A stretch of 64,000 nt of DNA, from contig NZ_JADPKS010000107.1 in assembly GCF_023074175.1 (NCBI RefSeq), positions 1-64,000 of the forward strand, read 5' to 3'. This DNA comes from Bradyrhizobium sp. 139 (GTDB lineage: Bacteria > Pseudomonadota > Alphaproteobacteria > Rhizobiales > Xanthobacteraceae). Below are positions 17,413 to 25,347 of the stretch, one piece after another (the stretch's first letter is position 1; the number at the start of each line of letters is the position of its first letter). The position numbers and the translations under genes are program-made. The notes under the pieces were generated by a model, which made no database searches, was not told where the DNA came from, and saw only the letters and a program-made list of their open reading frames with translations.

Positions 17413-17940
17413 TCAGCCCACCACTTCCGTGACCGGCTGAAGATCGATCTCAAAAGTCTCCAGAAACTTCGAGGTCATGATGTAGAAGCCGACCGAAAGC
17501 TGGAGTTCGACCAGCGCGGCAGCCGTCAGCTTCGACGCGATGGTCCTGAAGATCGCATCCGTCGGCTTGTTCAGCTTCACGATCTCATCGGTGAACGCGA
17601 GTGCGGCACGCTGCACCTCATTGAAACAGCTTGCGGCCTGCCAGTTCTCGAGCGCTTCGTTCTGCTCGTCGGTGACGCCGACATTCTTGCCGATGCGCTT
17701 GTGCGCGACAATCTCATACGGCGCCTCGCACAAAATGCCGGTGCGGGTGATCGCGAGCTCGCGCACGATGGGATCGAGCTCGCCCTTGTGGCGGATGGCT
17801 CCGCCGAGACGGCAGTATTGCTCAAAATAGCTCGGCGAATGCGCCATCATGCGGAAGATGTTGGCGTTGCGGTTCTTGTCGAGAATTTCTCGGGTGCGGT
17901 CGGATGCCTTGGACGGGTCGCTGTAGTTGATGCGGGCCAT
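17413..17940 (-). CDS. Carboxymuconolactone decarboxylase / AhpD-like family protein
   Basis: A 175-residue all-alpha CMD-fold protein. The AhpD-like segment ILCEAPYEIVAHKRIGKNVG (around residues 75-95) holds one Cys and the His expected of the family's proton-relay motif; a second redox Cys of the CxxC type is absent, so peroxidase-reductase activity is not supported. The surrounding helices (LAITRTG; AALAFTDEIVKLNKPTD) fit. A lactone decarboxylase or peroxide-stress role would be family inference. It starts at 17940 with a divergent AT-rich region to a tiny membrane-peptide gene and is followed by the MazG-like gene. Confidence 0.85.
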   Translation of the reverse strand: MARINYSDPSKASDRTREILDKNRNANIFRMMAHSPSYFEQYCRLGGAIRHKGELDPIVRELAITRTGILCEAPYEIVAHKRIGKNVGVTDEQNEALENWQAASCFNEVQRAALAFTDEIVKLNKPTDAIFRTIASKLTAAALVELQLSVGFYIMTSKFLETFEIDLQPVTEVVG

Positions 17941-18212
17941 GATTTACCTGAAGTTTTTCCCTGAGCCTTTGATGTTTTTTGTCGCTACCGGCGAAAGTTC
18001 CACGAAACTGTATTCTGACGCCACCGCAGGAGCAACATTATCGAGTCAAAATGCCGCCGCATTGCTGATCAACCCTGGCACAGTCGATATTCGCTGCATG
18101 GGGACACGTTGCAGCGGATACTCGAAATGGGGTGTTCCGAGTAACAAAATATGGCCGCCGTTTGCGCTCGCGCGCAGCGATGAGTCACGCCCAAGTCTAG
18201 GGAGAAAACGGC

Positions 18213-18314
18213 ATGAAGGAAGCCACCAAGGGGGCGGCCTCGGGAGCGCTCGCGCATATGCTTGCGGTGACCGCGATGCTCGTCATCGCCAGCATCTTGT
18301 TCTACGGGCGTTAG
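18213..18314 (+). CDS. 33-residue single-span membrane peptide
   Basis: ATG at 18213 is preceded by TAGGGAGAAAACGGC, a good ribosome-binding site. The peptide has a short basic N-terminus (MKEATKGAASGALAHM) and one hydrophobic helix (LAVTAMLVIASILFYG) ending in Arg. This is the look of a small inner-membrane protein. Its 3' 32 bp overlap, on the opposite strand, the end of the DUF35 gene. Function unknown; it could be missed by size-limited annotation. Confidence 0.5.
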   Translation: MKEATKGAASGALAHMLAVTAMLVIASILFYGR

Positions 18315-18807
18315 TAAGAGTTATAGGAGTTTTCGTCATTCCGGGGTGGCTCTCCCGGGACCGCGCAAAGCGTGGCCCTAGCAGGCCAAGCCCAGAATTC
18401 CCGTTCCAGGCTCGGTCCCGTGGACCGCCCCCGAATGACGAATCCCGCAATTTCTTCTTCATGAAAAACGGCACCAGCTTTCCGGCAAAGGGCTTGAAGC
18501 CCGCGGTCACTTCATCGCCGATGGCGAGATCGTTCTCGCCATGCGCCATCATGCGAAAGCCCTCGGCGCAATCGACCAGCAGGATGTTGTAGGGCACGTG
18601 CGCACGCGTCTCGGGCGTGGCGGCGCGGCAGACCAGCGAAGTCGCATAGACCCTGCCTTTGCCGCTGGCAGGCTGCTCGCGCGGATCGGGCGCGCCGCAG
18701 GCCGCGCAGAAGGCGCGGTGAAAATATTGCACATGGCTGCATGTGCCGCAGGTCTGGTAGGTGATGGCCTGTTCGCCCTTGGTCCAGTCCGCCAGACGCT
18801 CGCTCAT
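18283..18807 (-). CDS. DUF35 OB-fold/zinc-ribbon protein with repeat-derived C-terminal tail
   Basis: A 174-residue protein. Residues about 18-40 are a rubredoxin-like zinc ribbon (CGTC, then CAACG), followed by the DUF35 OB-fold (GKGRVYATSLVCRA; PYNILLVDCAEGFRMMAHG; IGDEVTAGFKPF). Typical homologues end soon after FFMKKK near residue 130. Here about 44 further residues are encoded by a dispersed palindromic repeat (18334-18440). Translation is coupled: its ATG overlaps the TGA of the thiolase-like gene (ATGA, 18804-18807). DUF35 proteins act as acyl-CoA-binding partners of thiolase-like enzymes, so the two probably form one complex. Confidence 0.85.
   Translation of the reverse strand: MSERLADWTKGEQAITYQTCGTCSHVQYFHRAFCAACGAPDPREQPASGKGRVYATSLVCRAATPETRAHVPYNILLVDCAEGFRMMAHGENDLAIGDEVTAGFKPFAGKLVPFFMKKKLRDSSFGGGPRDRAWNGNSGLGLLGPRFARSRESHPGMTKTPITLTNARRTRCWR
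18334..18440. repeat. CATTCCGGGG-type dispersed repeat inside a coding end
   Basis: The ends CGTCATTCCGGGG and CCCCCGAATGACG are inverted copies and enclose an AGCGTGGC-type inner hairpin. A relative with the same ends lies at 57974-58084. This copy supplies the last codons of the DUF35 gene, so it seems to have inserted near that gene's original stop. Confidence 0.7.
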
Positions 18808-19940
18808 CGCACCCGCTCCAGAAACATGCTGACGTGGGACGACAGCACGCCGCCGTCGCCGTGCAGCAGCGCAATCGAGGCGTCGCGCACCTGCCGATTC
18901 GCAGCCCGCTCCGTCATCTGTAAATGCGCCTCGACCAGATGCGCTATGGCGCCCCCGACGCCGCAATGGCCGTAGCTGAGCAGGCCGCCATGGGTGTTAA
19001 GCGGCACCGCGCCGTCGCGGCTGAAATGACCGGCGCACACGTGGGCTGCGGCCTCGCCGCGGCCGGCAAGGCCGAGGTCTTCCAGCAGCATGGCGAGCGT
19101 GATCGTAAAACTGTCGTAGATCGCGGCGTAGCGCACGTCGGAGATCGCAAGGCCCGTGGCCTCCTTGGCGCGGGCGATGGAGATTTCAGCACCGAGCTCG
19201 CTGAACGCGGGCGCGGCCGTGACATGCTGATGGGTATGCGCCTGGGCGCAGCCGCGGATGCGCACGCCGGCCTCGCCGGTCCGCTCGCGGCTGATGACGA
19301 AGGCTGCGCCACCGTCGGACACCGGGCAGCAGTCCAGCAGCTTGAGCGGAATCGCCACCGGCTTCGAGGCCATGACGTCTGCGACCGTGATGGGATCGTG
19401 GAATTGCGCGCCAGGATGGGTGCAGGCATGCGCGCGCATCAGCACCGCGAACTCGGCGAGCTCCTCTTCGGTCACGCCATATTCGTGCATGTAGCGGCTG
19501 GCGACGAGGCCGTAATAGGCGGGAATGGTCGGGCCGAGCGGCACCTCGTAATCGGGATGACCGACCTGCGCCAGCGCCTGGATCGAGGCGTCGCGGCTCT
19601 GCCCGGTGAGACGGTTCTCGCCAGCGACGACGAGCACGTTACGCGCGACGCCTGATACAACGAGGTGATGCGCCAGCATCGTCATCGCGAGCCCCGTCGC
19701 GCCACCGACCTGCACGGCGTGAGCGTAAGCCGGGCGGATGCCAAAATGCTCGGCGAACACTGTTGCCAGCATGATGTGCGGCGAGACGGTGGAGTAGCCG
19801 CAGAGGATGCCATCGATGTCCGAGCGTTTCAGCCCGGCATCATCGAGCGCGAGCTGGGCTGCCTTGCTCATCAGGTCGAGCGATGACGAGCCTTCATGCT
19901 TGCCATAAGGCGTGAGGCCAACGCCGGTGATGAAGCTCAT
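18804..19940 (-). CDS. Thiolase-like protein without the nucleophilic cysteine (SCP-x/lipid-transfer type)
   Basis: A 378-residue thiolase-superfamily protein related to SCP-x/Ltp proteins. Where the nucleophilic Cys normally sits, it reads HAVQVGGATGLAM; aligned to the neighbouring thiolase (ENACATGSAAV), the Cys is Gly80. The C-terminal NTHGGLLSYGHCGVGGAIAH keeps His residues in the usual active-site loops. This pattern, together with the coupled DUF35 gene, is seen in thiolase-fold aldolases such as the steroid side-chain Ltp2/DUF35 system, so a C-C lyase or acyl-transfer role without a covalent thioester is plausible. It is not a standard acetyltransferase. Annotation as thiolase alone would mislead. 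Confidence 0.85.
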   Translation of the reverse strand: MSFITGVGLTPYGKHEGSSSLDLMSKAAQLALDDAGLKRSDIDGILCGYSTVSPHIMLATVFAEHFGIRPAYAHAVQVGGATGLAMTMLAHHLVVSGVARNVLVVAGENRLTGQSRDASIQALAQVGHPDYEVPLGPTIPAYYGLVASRYMHEYGVTEEELAEFAVLMRAHACTHPGAQFHDPITVADVMASKPVAIPLKLLDCCPVSDGGAAFVISRERTGEAGVRIRGCAQAHTHQHVTAAPAFSELGAEISIARAKEATGLAISDVRYAAIYDSFTITLAMLLEDLGLAGRGEAAAHVCAGHFSRDGAVPLNTHGGLLSYGHCGVGGAIAHLVEAHLQMTERAANRQVRDASIALLHGDGGVLSSHVSMFLERVR

Positions 19941-19984
19941 GGTGTCACCTCTCCGCTGTCGTTCCGGGGCGCGCCGTTAGGCGC

Positions 19985-20074
19985 GAGCTCGGGCGGGCGG
20001 ACGTTGTAGACCAGCACGTCGGCGTCCTTCAGCAGCCGCAGCACGGCGTCACGGCCGATTGCGCGGATTCAAGG
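19985..20074 (-). pseudogene. CaiB/BaiF CoA-transferase remnant
   Basis: On the minus strand a short frame encodes AIGRDAVLRLLKDADVLVYN followed by VRPPEL. This closely resembles the conserved ADVLVxNxRP segment of class III (CaiB/BaiF) CoA-transferases. No start or remaining domain is present, and the downstream side runs into a GTTCCGGGGCGCGCC word like that of the dispersed repeats. It looks like a decayed gene that once preceded the thiolase-like gene in the same direction. The identification rests on about 25 residues. Confidence 0.55.
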
Positions 20075-20169
20075 CGCGGCCCGCGATTTCGGTCCAGCTA
20101 AATGCAGCGGCACCCTGCGCGCAAGGGCGGCGGGCGTATGGCCGCATGCGCTGCATGGCGAAGCTGCTG

Positions 20170-20376
20170 CTATTTCTTCAGGCGGGATTCGCGGACCTTC
20201 AACAGCCGATCGAGCTCGTCATTCTGCTGATTGATGCGGTCGGCGATACGCGCCTCGTTCCGCTCGCCCGAAGCGGCGGCAGCCTGCTCGATGAGCTGCC
20301 GGATATTGTCTTCGAGGATTGCGATGCGGTCGTTGAGTTCGTCCATCGACAGCGAGTCTTCGTAGTCATTGCTCAT
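20170..20376 (-). CDS. Small coiled-coil protein (68 residues)
   Basis: The ATG at 20376 is preceded by CACGGGGAATGC and starts MSNDYEDSLSMDELNDRIAI. The rest is a charged helix with heptad-like spacing (ILEDNIRQLIEQAAAA, then RINQQNDELDRLLKVRESRL), resembling SlyX-like or YdcH-like small coiled coils. No enzymatic motif. A longer frame to 20415 adds 13 residues without support. Function unknown. Confidence 0.7.
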   Translation of the reverse strand: MSNDYEDSLSMDELNDRIAILEDNIRQLIEQAAAASGERNEARIADRINQQNDELDRLLKVRESRLKK

Positions 20377-20480
20377 GATGCATTCCCCGTGGGCAAAGCG
20401 CAGCGTGCCCACCATGATCTAGCGCAAAAAGAGGTGGGCACGGCGCAAGTGCGCCTTTGGCCATCCTACAAGAATCAAAT

Positions 20481-21650
20481 CTATTTCAGCGGCTCCAGCA
20501 CGGAGACGTAGTTCGCGACGGCGGCGCCGCCCATGTTGAAGATGCCGCCGAGCTTGGCATTCTTGATCTGCATGCCCTCGGGCGCTTGCCCAGCGAGCTG
20601 CATCGCAGTCATCACGTGCATGGACACGCCGGTGGCGCCGATCGGATGGCCCTTGGCCTTCAGGCCGCCGGACGGATTGATCGGCAGCTTGCCGTCCTTG
20701 AGGGTCCAGCCTTCCTTGATGGCGCGGGCGCCCTGCCCCTTCGGGGTCAGGCCCATCGCTTCATATTCGATCAGCTCGGCGACCGTGAAGCAGTCATGGG
20801 TTTCGACAAAGGAGAGATCGCTGAGCGCAACACCCGCCTTCTCCAGCGCGCGCTGCCAGGCGACCGTGCAGCCCTCGAACTGGAGGATGTCGCGCTTCGA
20901 CATCGGCAGGAAGTCCTGGGCATGCGCAGTGGCGCGGAAGCCGATCGACTTGCTCATGCCCTTGGCGGTCTCGGCATCGGCCAGCACCAGCGCCGCAGCG
21001 CCGTCGGAAACCAGCGAGCAGTCGGTGCGCTTCAGCGGACCCGCGACGTAAGGGTTCTTCTCGCTCTCGGCGCGGCAGAACTCGAAGCCGAAATCCTTGC
21101 GCATCTGGGCGAAGGGGTTCGCAACGCCGTTCTTGTGGTTCTTGGCCGCAATCAGCGCCAGCGCATCGGACTGATCGCCGTATTTCTGGAAGTAGGAGCT
21201 TGCGATCTTGCCGAACACGCCGGCAAAGCCGCCGACGGTGTCGCCGTCCTCGGGCAGGTATGAGGCCTTGAGCAGGTTCTTGCCGATCTCAGGCCCCGGC
21301 GTGCGCGTCATCTGCTCGACGCCGACGACCAGCACGATCTTGGCCGCGCCTGCGGCGATCGCGCGAACACCCTGATGCACGGCGGCCGAACCCGTGGCGC
21401 AGGCGTTCTCGACCCGGGTCGTCGGCTTGAAGCGCAGCTTCGGGTCGGCCTGGAGCACCAGCGAGGCGGTAAAATCCTGCGGCGAGAAGCCAGCGTTGAA
21501 GTGGCCGAGTACGATCTCGTCGACGTCGGAAGCGGAAATGCCGGCATCCGCCAGCGCCTCATTGGCAACGCGGGTGACGAGGCTTTCGACGGTCTCGGTG
21601 TCGAACTTGCCGAACGGCGTATGGGCCCATCCGACGATGCTGGCGGTCAT
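20481..21650 (-). CDS. Acetyl-CoA acetyltransferase (thiolase family)
   Basis: A 389-residue thiolase of the SCP-x-like branch. The nucleophilic Cys is present in RVENACATGSAAVHQG near residue 88, and the later active-site loops are NPSGGLKAKGHPIGATG (His) and the C-terminal GGIFNMGGAAVAN. FVETHDCFTVAELIEYEAMG is typical of the branch. It should cleave or form a 3-oxoacyl-CoA. It is transcribed in the same direction as the sugar-acid genes upstream, with a 59-bp gap after eda, but metabolically it belongs with acyl-CoA genes, so a separate promoter is likely. Confidence 0.9.
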   Translation of the reverse strand: MTASIVGWAHTPFGKFDTETVESLVTRVANEALADAGISASDVDEIVLGHFNAGFSPQDFTASLVLQADPKLRFKPTTRVENACATGSAAVHQGVRAIAAGAAKIVLVVGVEQMTRTPGPEIGKNLLKASYLPEDGDTVGGFAGVFGKIASSYFQKYGDQSDALALIAAKNHKNGVANPFAQMRKDFGFEFCRAESEKNPYVAGPLKRTDCSLVSDGAAALVLADAETAKGMSKSIGFRATAHAQDFLPMSKRDILQFEGCTVAWQRALEKAGVALSDLSFVETHDCFTVAELIEYEAMGLTPKGQGARAIKEGWTLKDGKLPINPSGGLKAKGHPIGATGVSMHVMTAMQLAGQAPEGMQIKNAKLGGIFNMGGAAVANYVSVLEPLK

Positions 21651-21709
21651 GGTCTTTTCTCCTGGGATCTCTCACCTGAGCTAAGTCTTAGCGCAGGGAT
21701 GGCAAGACT

Positions 21710-22360
21710 TCACGCAGCTTTCAGGGCCTTGAGGGTGCGCTGGCAGATGGCAGTTATGCCGGCCCAGTTCCCGGCTCTCACCTCCGCCGCCGGGCACAGC
21801 CAGGAACCGCCGACCGCCACCACGTTGGGCTCGGCGAGCCAGGTCGCCGCATTGGCTTCGCCGACCCCGCCTGTGGGGCAGAACCGCACATTCGGGAACG
21901 GACCGCCGAGCGCGCGCAGGCCCTTGATGCCGCCGGCCTGCTCGGCCGGGAAGAATTTTGCGACATCGAGGCCGTGCGCCAGCGCCATCATCAGTTCGGA
22001 GGCGGTCGCGATGCCCGGCGCGAACGGCAAGGCGCTGTCGGCGGCAGCCTTCAAAAGGTCGGGGGTCAGGCCCGGGCTGATGCCGAACTTGACGCCGAGC
22101 TTCTCGACACGGGCGAAATCGGCCGGATTGAGAATCGTGCCGATGCCGACGATCGCCTCGGGTACTTCGGCCATCATCGCCCTTGCTGCCTCGATCGCAA
22201 CAGGGGTGCGCAGGGTCACCTCCAGCGTGTGGACGCCGCCGGCGACCAGCGCGCGCGCCAGCGGCACAGCATCCTGGATACGCTCGATGGTGAGGACGGG
22301 AATAACGGTCGCTGCCTTGAACAGCGCGACGAGGTGGTTCTGTTGGGCAGTTGTGGTCAT
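21710..22360 (-). CDS. eda: 2-keto-3-deoxy-6-phosphogluconate (KDPG) aldolase
   Basis: A 216-residue class I KDPG/KHG aldolase. The conserved GGVHTLEVTLRTP holds the catalytic Glu, GIGTILNPADF follows, and the Schiff-base Lys is in GLDVAKFFPAEQAGG. FCPTGGVGEANAATWL is the phosphate-binding loop. It splits KDPG into pyruvate and glyceraldehyde-3-phosphate. The ATG at 22360 lies 22 bp after the KDG kinase stop, so both are in one operon and perform consecutive steps. The longer frame to 22441 overlaps the kinase gene and is not needed. Confidence 0.93.
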   Translation of the reverse strand: MTTTAQQNHLVALFKAATVIPVLTIERIQDAVPLARALVAGGVHTLEVTLRTPVAIEAARAMMAEVPEAIVGIGTILNPADFARVEKLGVKFGISPGLTPDLLKAAADSALPFAPGIATASELMMALAHGLDVAKFFPAEQAGGIKGLRALGGPFPNVRFCPTGGVGEANAATWLAEPNVVAVGGSWLCPAAEVRAGNWAGITAICQRTLKALKAA

Positions 22361-22382
22361 CTCGTGGATCTTGGCCTTCGTT

Positions 22383-23369
22383 TCACTTGGTCGCCTGGCG
22401 AGAGGTCGCCGGTCGGTGCCGCTTCTTCGGCGGCATGGCATAGCCCGGAATGATGGCGCCGGGATAGCAGATCACGAGGCTCGCCAGGCGATGCCCGGCC
22501 TGGGCGGCCTCGACGGGGTCGGAACCGCCGAGCCGGGCGGCGATATAGGCCGCGGCAAAACTGTCGCCAGCGGCAGTGGTGTCGGCCACGGGCCTGGTCA
22601 TGGGTTCGGCGCGGACCTCGCTGGTGCCGCCGGGGAAGCGCAGCAGGCTGACGGGCTCGGCGAGCCGGAACACCAGCTCGGGCGACGGTATGCGCGCCAT
22701 CAGTTGGTCGTGGCTCTCGCCGGGATAGAGCGCAAGCAGATCCTCGGTCGAGGTCAGCACGATGTCGGCGGTCGCGAACGCCGTGGCAAAGACCTCGCGC
22801 GCGAGGTCGCGATCGGGCCAGCCGCGCGCGCGAAAGTTGGTGTCGAACACGAAGCGGGTGCCGAGCAGGCGCGCGCGCTTGATCGCGGCGAACAGGCGCT
22901 CGCGCCCGGGCGCATCGTAGATCGAGAGCGTGATTGCCGAGAGATAGACGATGTCGTAGCTCATCAGCGAGTTGAGGAGCTCGTCCGTCTCCGGCAGGTT
23001 CATCAGAAGGCGCGCCGCCGCACTGTCGCGCCAGTGGAAGAACTGGCGCTCGCCCTTCGCATCCGTCTGGATCATGTAGAGCCCGGGCAGCTTGCCCGGC
23101 AGCCGCATGACGCGGCGGGTCCCGACCCCCTCCGCATTCCAGGCCGCGATCATCTCATCGCTCAAGACATCATCGCCGAGCGCGGTGAGATAGTCGACCT
23201 TGACCTCGAGCCGCGCCAGATACACGGCCGTGTTGAGGGTGTCGCCGCCGAAACCGCGCGAGTACAAGCCGCCGCCCTGCCCTTGCCCGCTGGACTGTCC
23301 AGCAGAATGTCCCCCTTGGGCCTGCCGGAGCTCGACCATGCATTCGCCGACGCAAGCAACGCTCGCCAT
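22383..23369 (-). CDS. kdgK: 2-keto-3-deoxygluconate kinase (PfkB family)
   Basis: About 328 residues of the ribokinase/PfkB fold. The N-terminal GGDTLNTAVYLARL is the sugar-binding signature, ARGWPDRDLAREVF and VFDTNFRAR occupy the middle, and the C-terminal ATP/anion-hole motif is DTTAAGDSFAAAYIA with the catalytic Asp. The context of eda and a sugar-acid dehydratase supports KDG as substrate. A GTG at 23372 is an alternative start. It lies 23 bp after the DenD-like gene. Confidence 0.88.
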   Translation of the reverse strand: MASVACVGECMVELRQAQGGHSAGQSSGQGQGGGLYSRGFGGDTLNTAVYLARLEVKVDYLTALGDDVLSDEMIAAWNAEGVGTRRVMRLPGKLPGLYMIQTDAKGERQFFHWRDSAAARLLMNLPETDELLNSLMSYDIVYLSAITLSIYDAPGRERLFAAIKRARLLGTRFVFDTNFRARGWPDRDLAREVFATAFATADIVLTSTEDLLALYPGESHDQLMARIPSPELVFRLAEPVSLLRFPGGTSEVRAEPMTRPVADTTAAGDSFAAAYIAARLGGSDPVEAAQAGHRLASLVICYPGAIIPGYAMPPKKRHRPATSRQATK

Positions 23370-23392
23370 CACCTTGCCCGCTCAGTCAGAGA

Positions 23393-24379
23393 TCACGCGA
23401 CGAAATTGCCGCCGAGCTCGTCTTCGATGTGAATGCGGATGATATCGTCGAAGGTCTTTTCTTCGGTGGTGAAGCCGAGCTCGAGCGACCGCTTTGCATT
23501 GAAATTACGCGGCCAGCCGCCGACGATGCTGACGATGAAGGGATCCGGCTCCCGCTTGATGCGGGCGGCGACCTTGTCGCCCGCAACCCGCTTCAGGGCG
23601 GCGATTTGCTCGCCCACCGTGGCCGAGAGACCCGGCATGGTCAGGTTGCGCCGCGGGCCGACAGCAGCGAGGTCTATGGTGCCGGCATGGAGCAGGAATC
23701 CGACGGCGGAGCGCGGCGTGGCGTGCCAATGGCGGACGTCCTCGGAGACCGGAAGCACGATCTCCTTGCCAGCGAGCGGCTCGCGCAGGATGTTGGAGAA
23801 GAAGCCCGATGCCGCCTTATTGGGCAGGCCGGGCCGGATGCAGATGGTCGGCAGGCGGATGCCGATGCCGTCGAGGAAGCCGCGGCGCGAATAGTCGGCC
23901 AGCAGCAGTTCGCCAATCGCCTTCTGCGTGCCGTAGCTCAAAAGCGGCGTGTGGAAGAACTCGTCGCCGATCGCCTCCGGGAACGGAGCGCCGAACACCG
24001 CGATCGAGGACGTGAAGACCACGCGCGGCTTGTAGCCGCCGCCGGCGAGGCGGATGGCATCCAGCAGCATCCGCGTGCCGTCGAGATTGATGCGGTAGCC
24101 CTTGTCGAAATCGAGTTCGGCTTCGCCGGAAACGATCGCGGCCAGATGGAAGATCACGTCCGGGCGGCCTGCGATCAGCCTCTCGGCCGCGCCCGGCACG
24201 GCGAAATCGCCGGAGACGGTCTCGACGGCAAAACCGGCTTTTTCCGGCGTCTTGGGCTCGACCACGTCATGCATCGTCAGCTTGGTGATGTCGCTCTTGC
24301 CGAGCCGGCCGTCGCGCAACAGCCGTTCACACAATTTGCGGCCGACCATGCCGGCGGCGCCCAGAACCAGAATGTGCAA
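23393..24379 (-). CDS. NAD-dependent epimerase/dehydratase family, DenD-like sugar-acid dehydrogenase
   Basis: A 328-residue extended-SDR protein. The dinucleotide motif GAAGMVGRKLCERLL is at residues 7-21, the catalytic Ser is in VFTSSIAVFG and the Tyr-x-x-x-Lys is SYGTQKAIGELLL. It resembles D-erythronate dehydrogenase (DenD) and, more distantly, uronate dehydrogenases. In this operon it probably oxidises a sugar or sugar acid that feeds KDG formation. The tetronate kinase/decarboxylase partners of a true DenD pathway are absent here, so the name is by homology only. Confidence 0.82.
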   Translation of the reverse strand: MHILVLGAAGMVGRKLCERLLRDGRLGKSDITKLTMHDVVEPKTPEKAGFAVETVSGDFAVPGAAERLIAGRPDVIFHLAAIVSGEAELDFDKGYRINLDGTRMLLDAIRLAGGGYKPRVVFTSSIAVFGAPFPEAIGDEFFHTPLLSYGTQKAIGELLLADYSRRGFLDGIGIRLPTICIRPGLPNKAASGFFSNILREPLAGKEIVLPVSEDVRHWHATPRSAVGFLLHAGTIDLAAVGPRRNLTMPGLSATVGEQIAALKRVAGDKVAARIKREPDPFIVSIVGGWPRNFNAKRSLELGFTTEEKTFDDIIRIHIEDELGGNFVA

Positions 24380-24469
24380 GAGCCTACTCCTTCTTATTGG
24401 CCGGAACGCGCCGCTCTTGGCACGTTCGCTTCGGTTTCCCTTGGCGCGCTCTCAAGGCAGGCCCCGCGA

Positions 24470-25345
24470 TTACTCCTTTACGGCGCCGGTCATCGCCGAC
24501 ACATAATACTCCACGAAGAAGGAATAAAGGATAACTACCGGGACCGAGCCGGTCAGGGCCGCCGCCATCAGCGCGCCCCAATGGTAGACGTCGCCATTGA
24601 CGAGCTCGGTGATGGCGCCGACCGGGATGGTCTTGTTCTCGGACGAGGAGATGAAGGTCAGCGCGTAGATGAACTCGTTCCAGGACAACGTGAAGGCGAA
24701 AATGCCCGCCGAGATCACTCCCGGCAGCGACAGGGGCAGCGTGATCTTGGTCAGGATCTGGAGCCGCGTCGCGCCATCGATCAGCGCACACTCCTCCAGC
24801 TCATAGGGAATGGTGCGGAAATAGCCCATCAAGAGCCAGGTGCAGAACGGGATCAGGAAGGTCGGATAGGTCAGGATCAGCGCCAGATTGCCGTCGAACA
24901 GGCCAAGCTGGAACACGATCGCCGCCAGCGGAATGAACAGGATCGAGGGCGGCACGAGATAGCCGAGGAAGATCGCAAGGCCGATATAGCGCGAGCCCTT
25001 GTAGCGCAGCCGCTCGATTGCGTAAGCCGCGCACACGCTGGCAAACAGCGAGATGCAGGTCGAGGACACCGACACGATCACGGTATTCCACATCCAGAGC
25101 GGATAGTCGGTGTCGAAGAACAGCTTCTTGATGTGCTCCAGGGTCGGATGCACGATCCAGAACGGATTGTATCTCTCGTAGTCGTACATCTCCGCGTCCG
25201 GCTTGAAGGTCGCAACCGCCATCCAATAGAACGGGAACAGCAGGAAAAATACGATCAGGCCAAGCGGGAGATAGACGCGGAGAAACCGCCGCGGCAGGCT
25301 TTCCAAATAGGACATTCCGACGGTTTGGTCGTCCACAGTGGTCAT
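24470..25345 (-). CDS. Sugar ABC transporter permease (MalG type)
   Basis: A 291-residue inner-membrane protein with six hydrophobic spans and the EAA-type cytoplasmic loop (YELEECALIDGATRLQILTK), the coupling site for the ATPase. It begins 2 bp after the partner permease gene, so translation is coupled. With the neighbouring MalF-type permease, binding protein and MsmK-type ATPase it forms a CUT1-class importer. The substrate is unknown, but the catabolic genes point to a sugar acid or its parent sugar or oligomer. Confidence 0.92.
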   Translation of the reverse strand: MTTVDDQTVGMSYLESLPRRFLRVYLPLGLIVFFLLFPFYWMAVATFKPDAEMYDYERYNPFWIVHPTLEHIKKLFFDTDYPLWMWNTVIVSVSSTCISLFASVCAAYAIERLRYKGSRYIGLAIFLGYLVPPSILFIPLAAIVFQLGLFDGNLALILTYPTFLIPFCTWLLMGYFRTIPYELEECALIDGATRLQILTKITLPLSLPGVISAGIFAFTLSWNEFIYALTFISSSENKTIPVGAITELVNGDVYHWGALMAAALTGSVPVVILYSFFVEYYVSAMTGAVKE

Positions 25346-25347
25346 GA

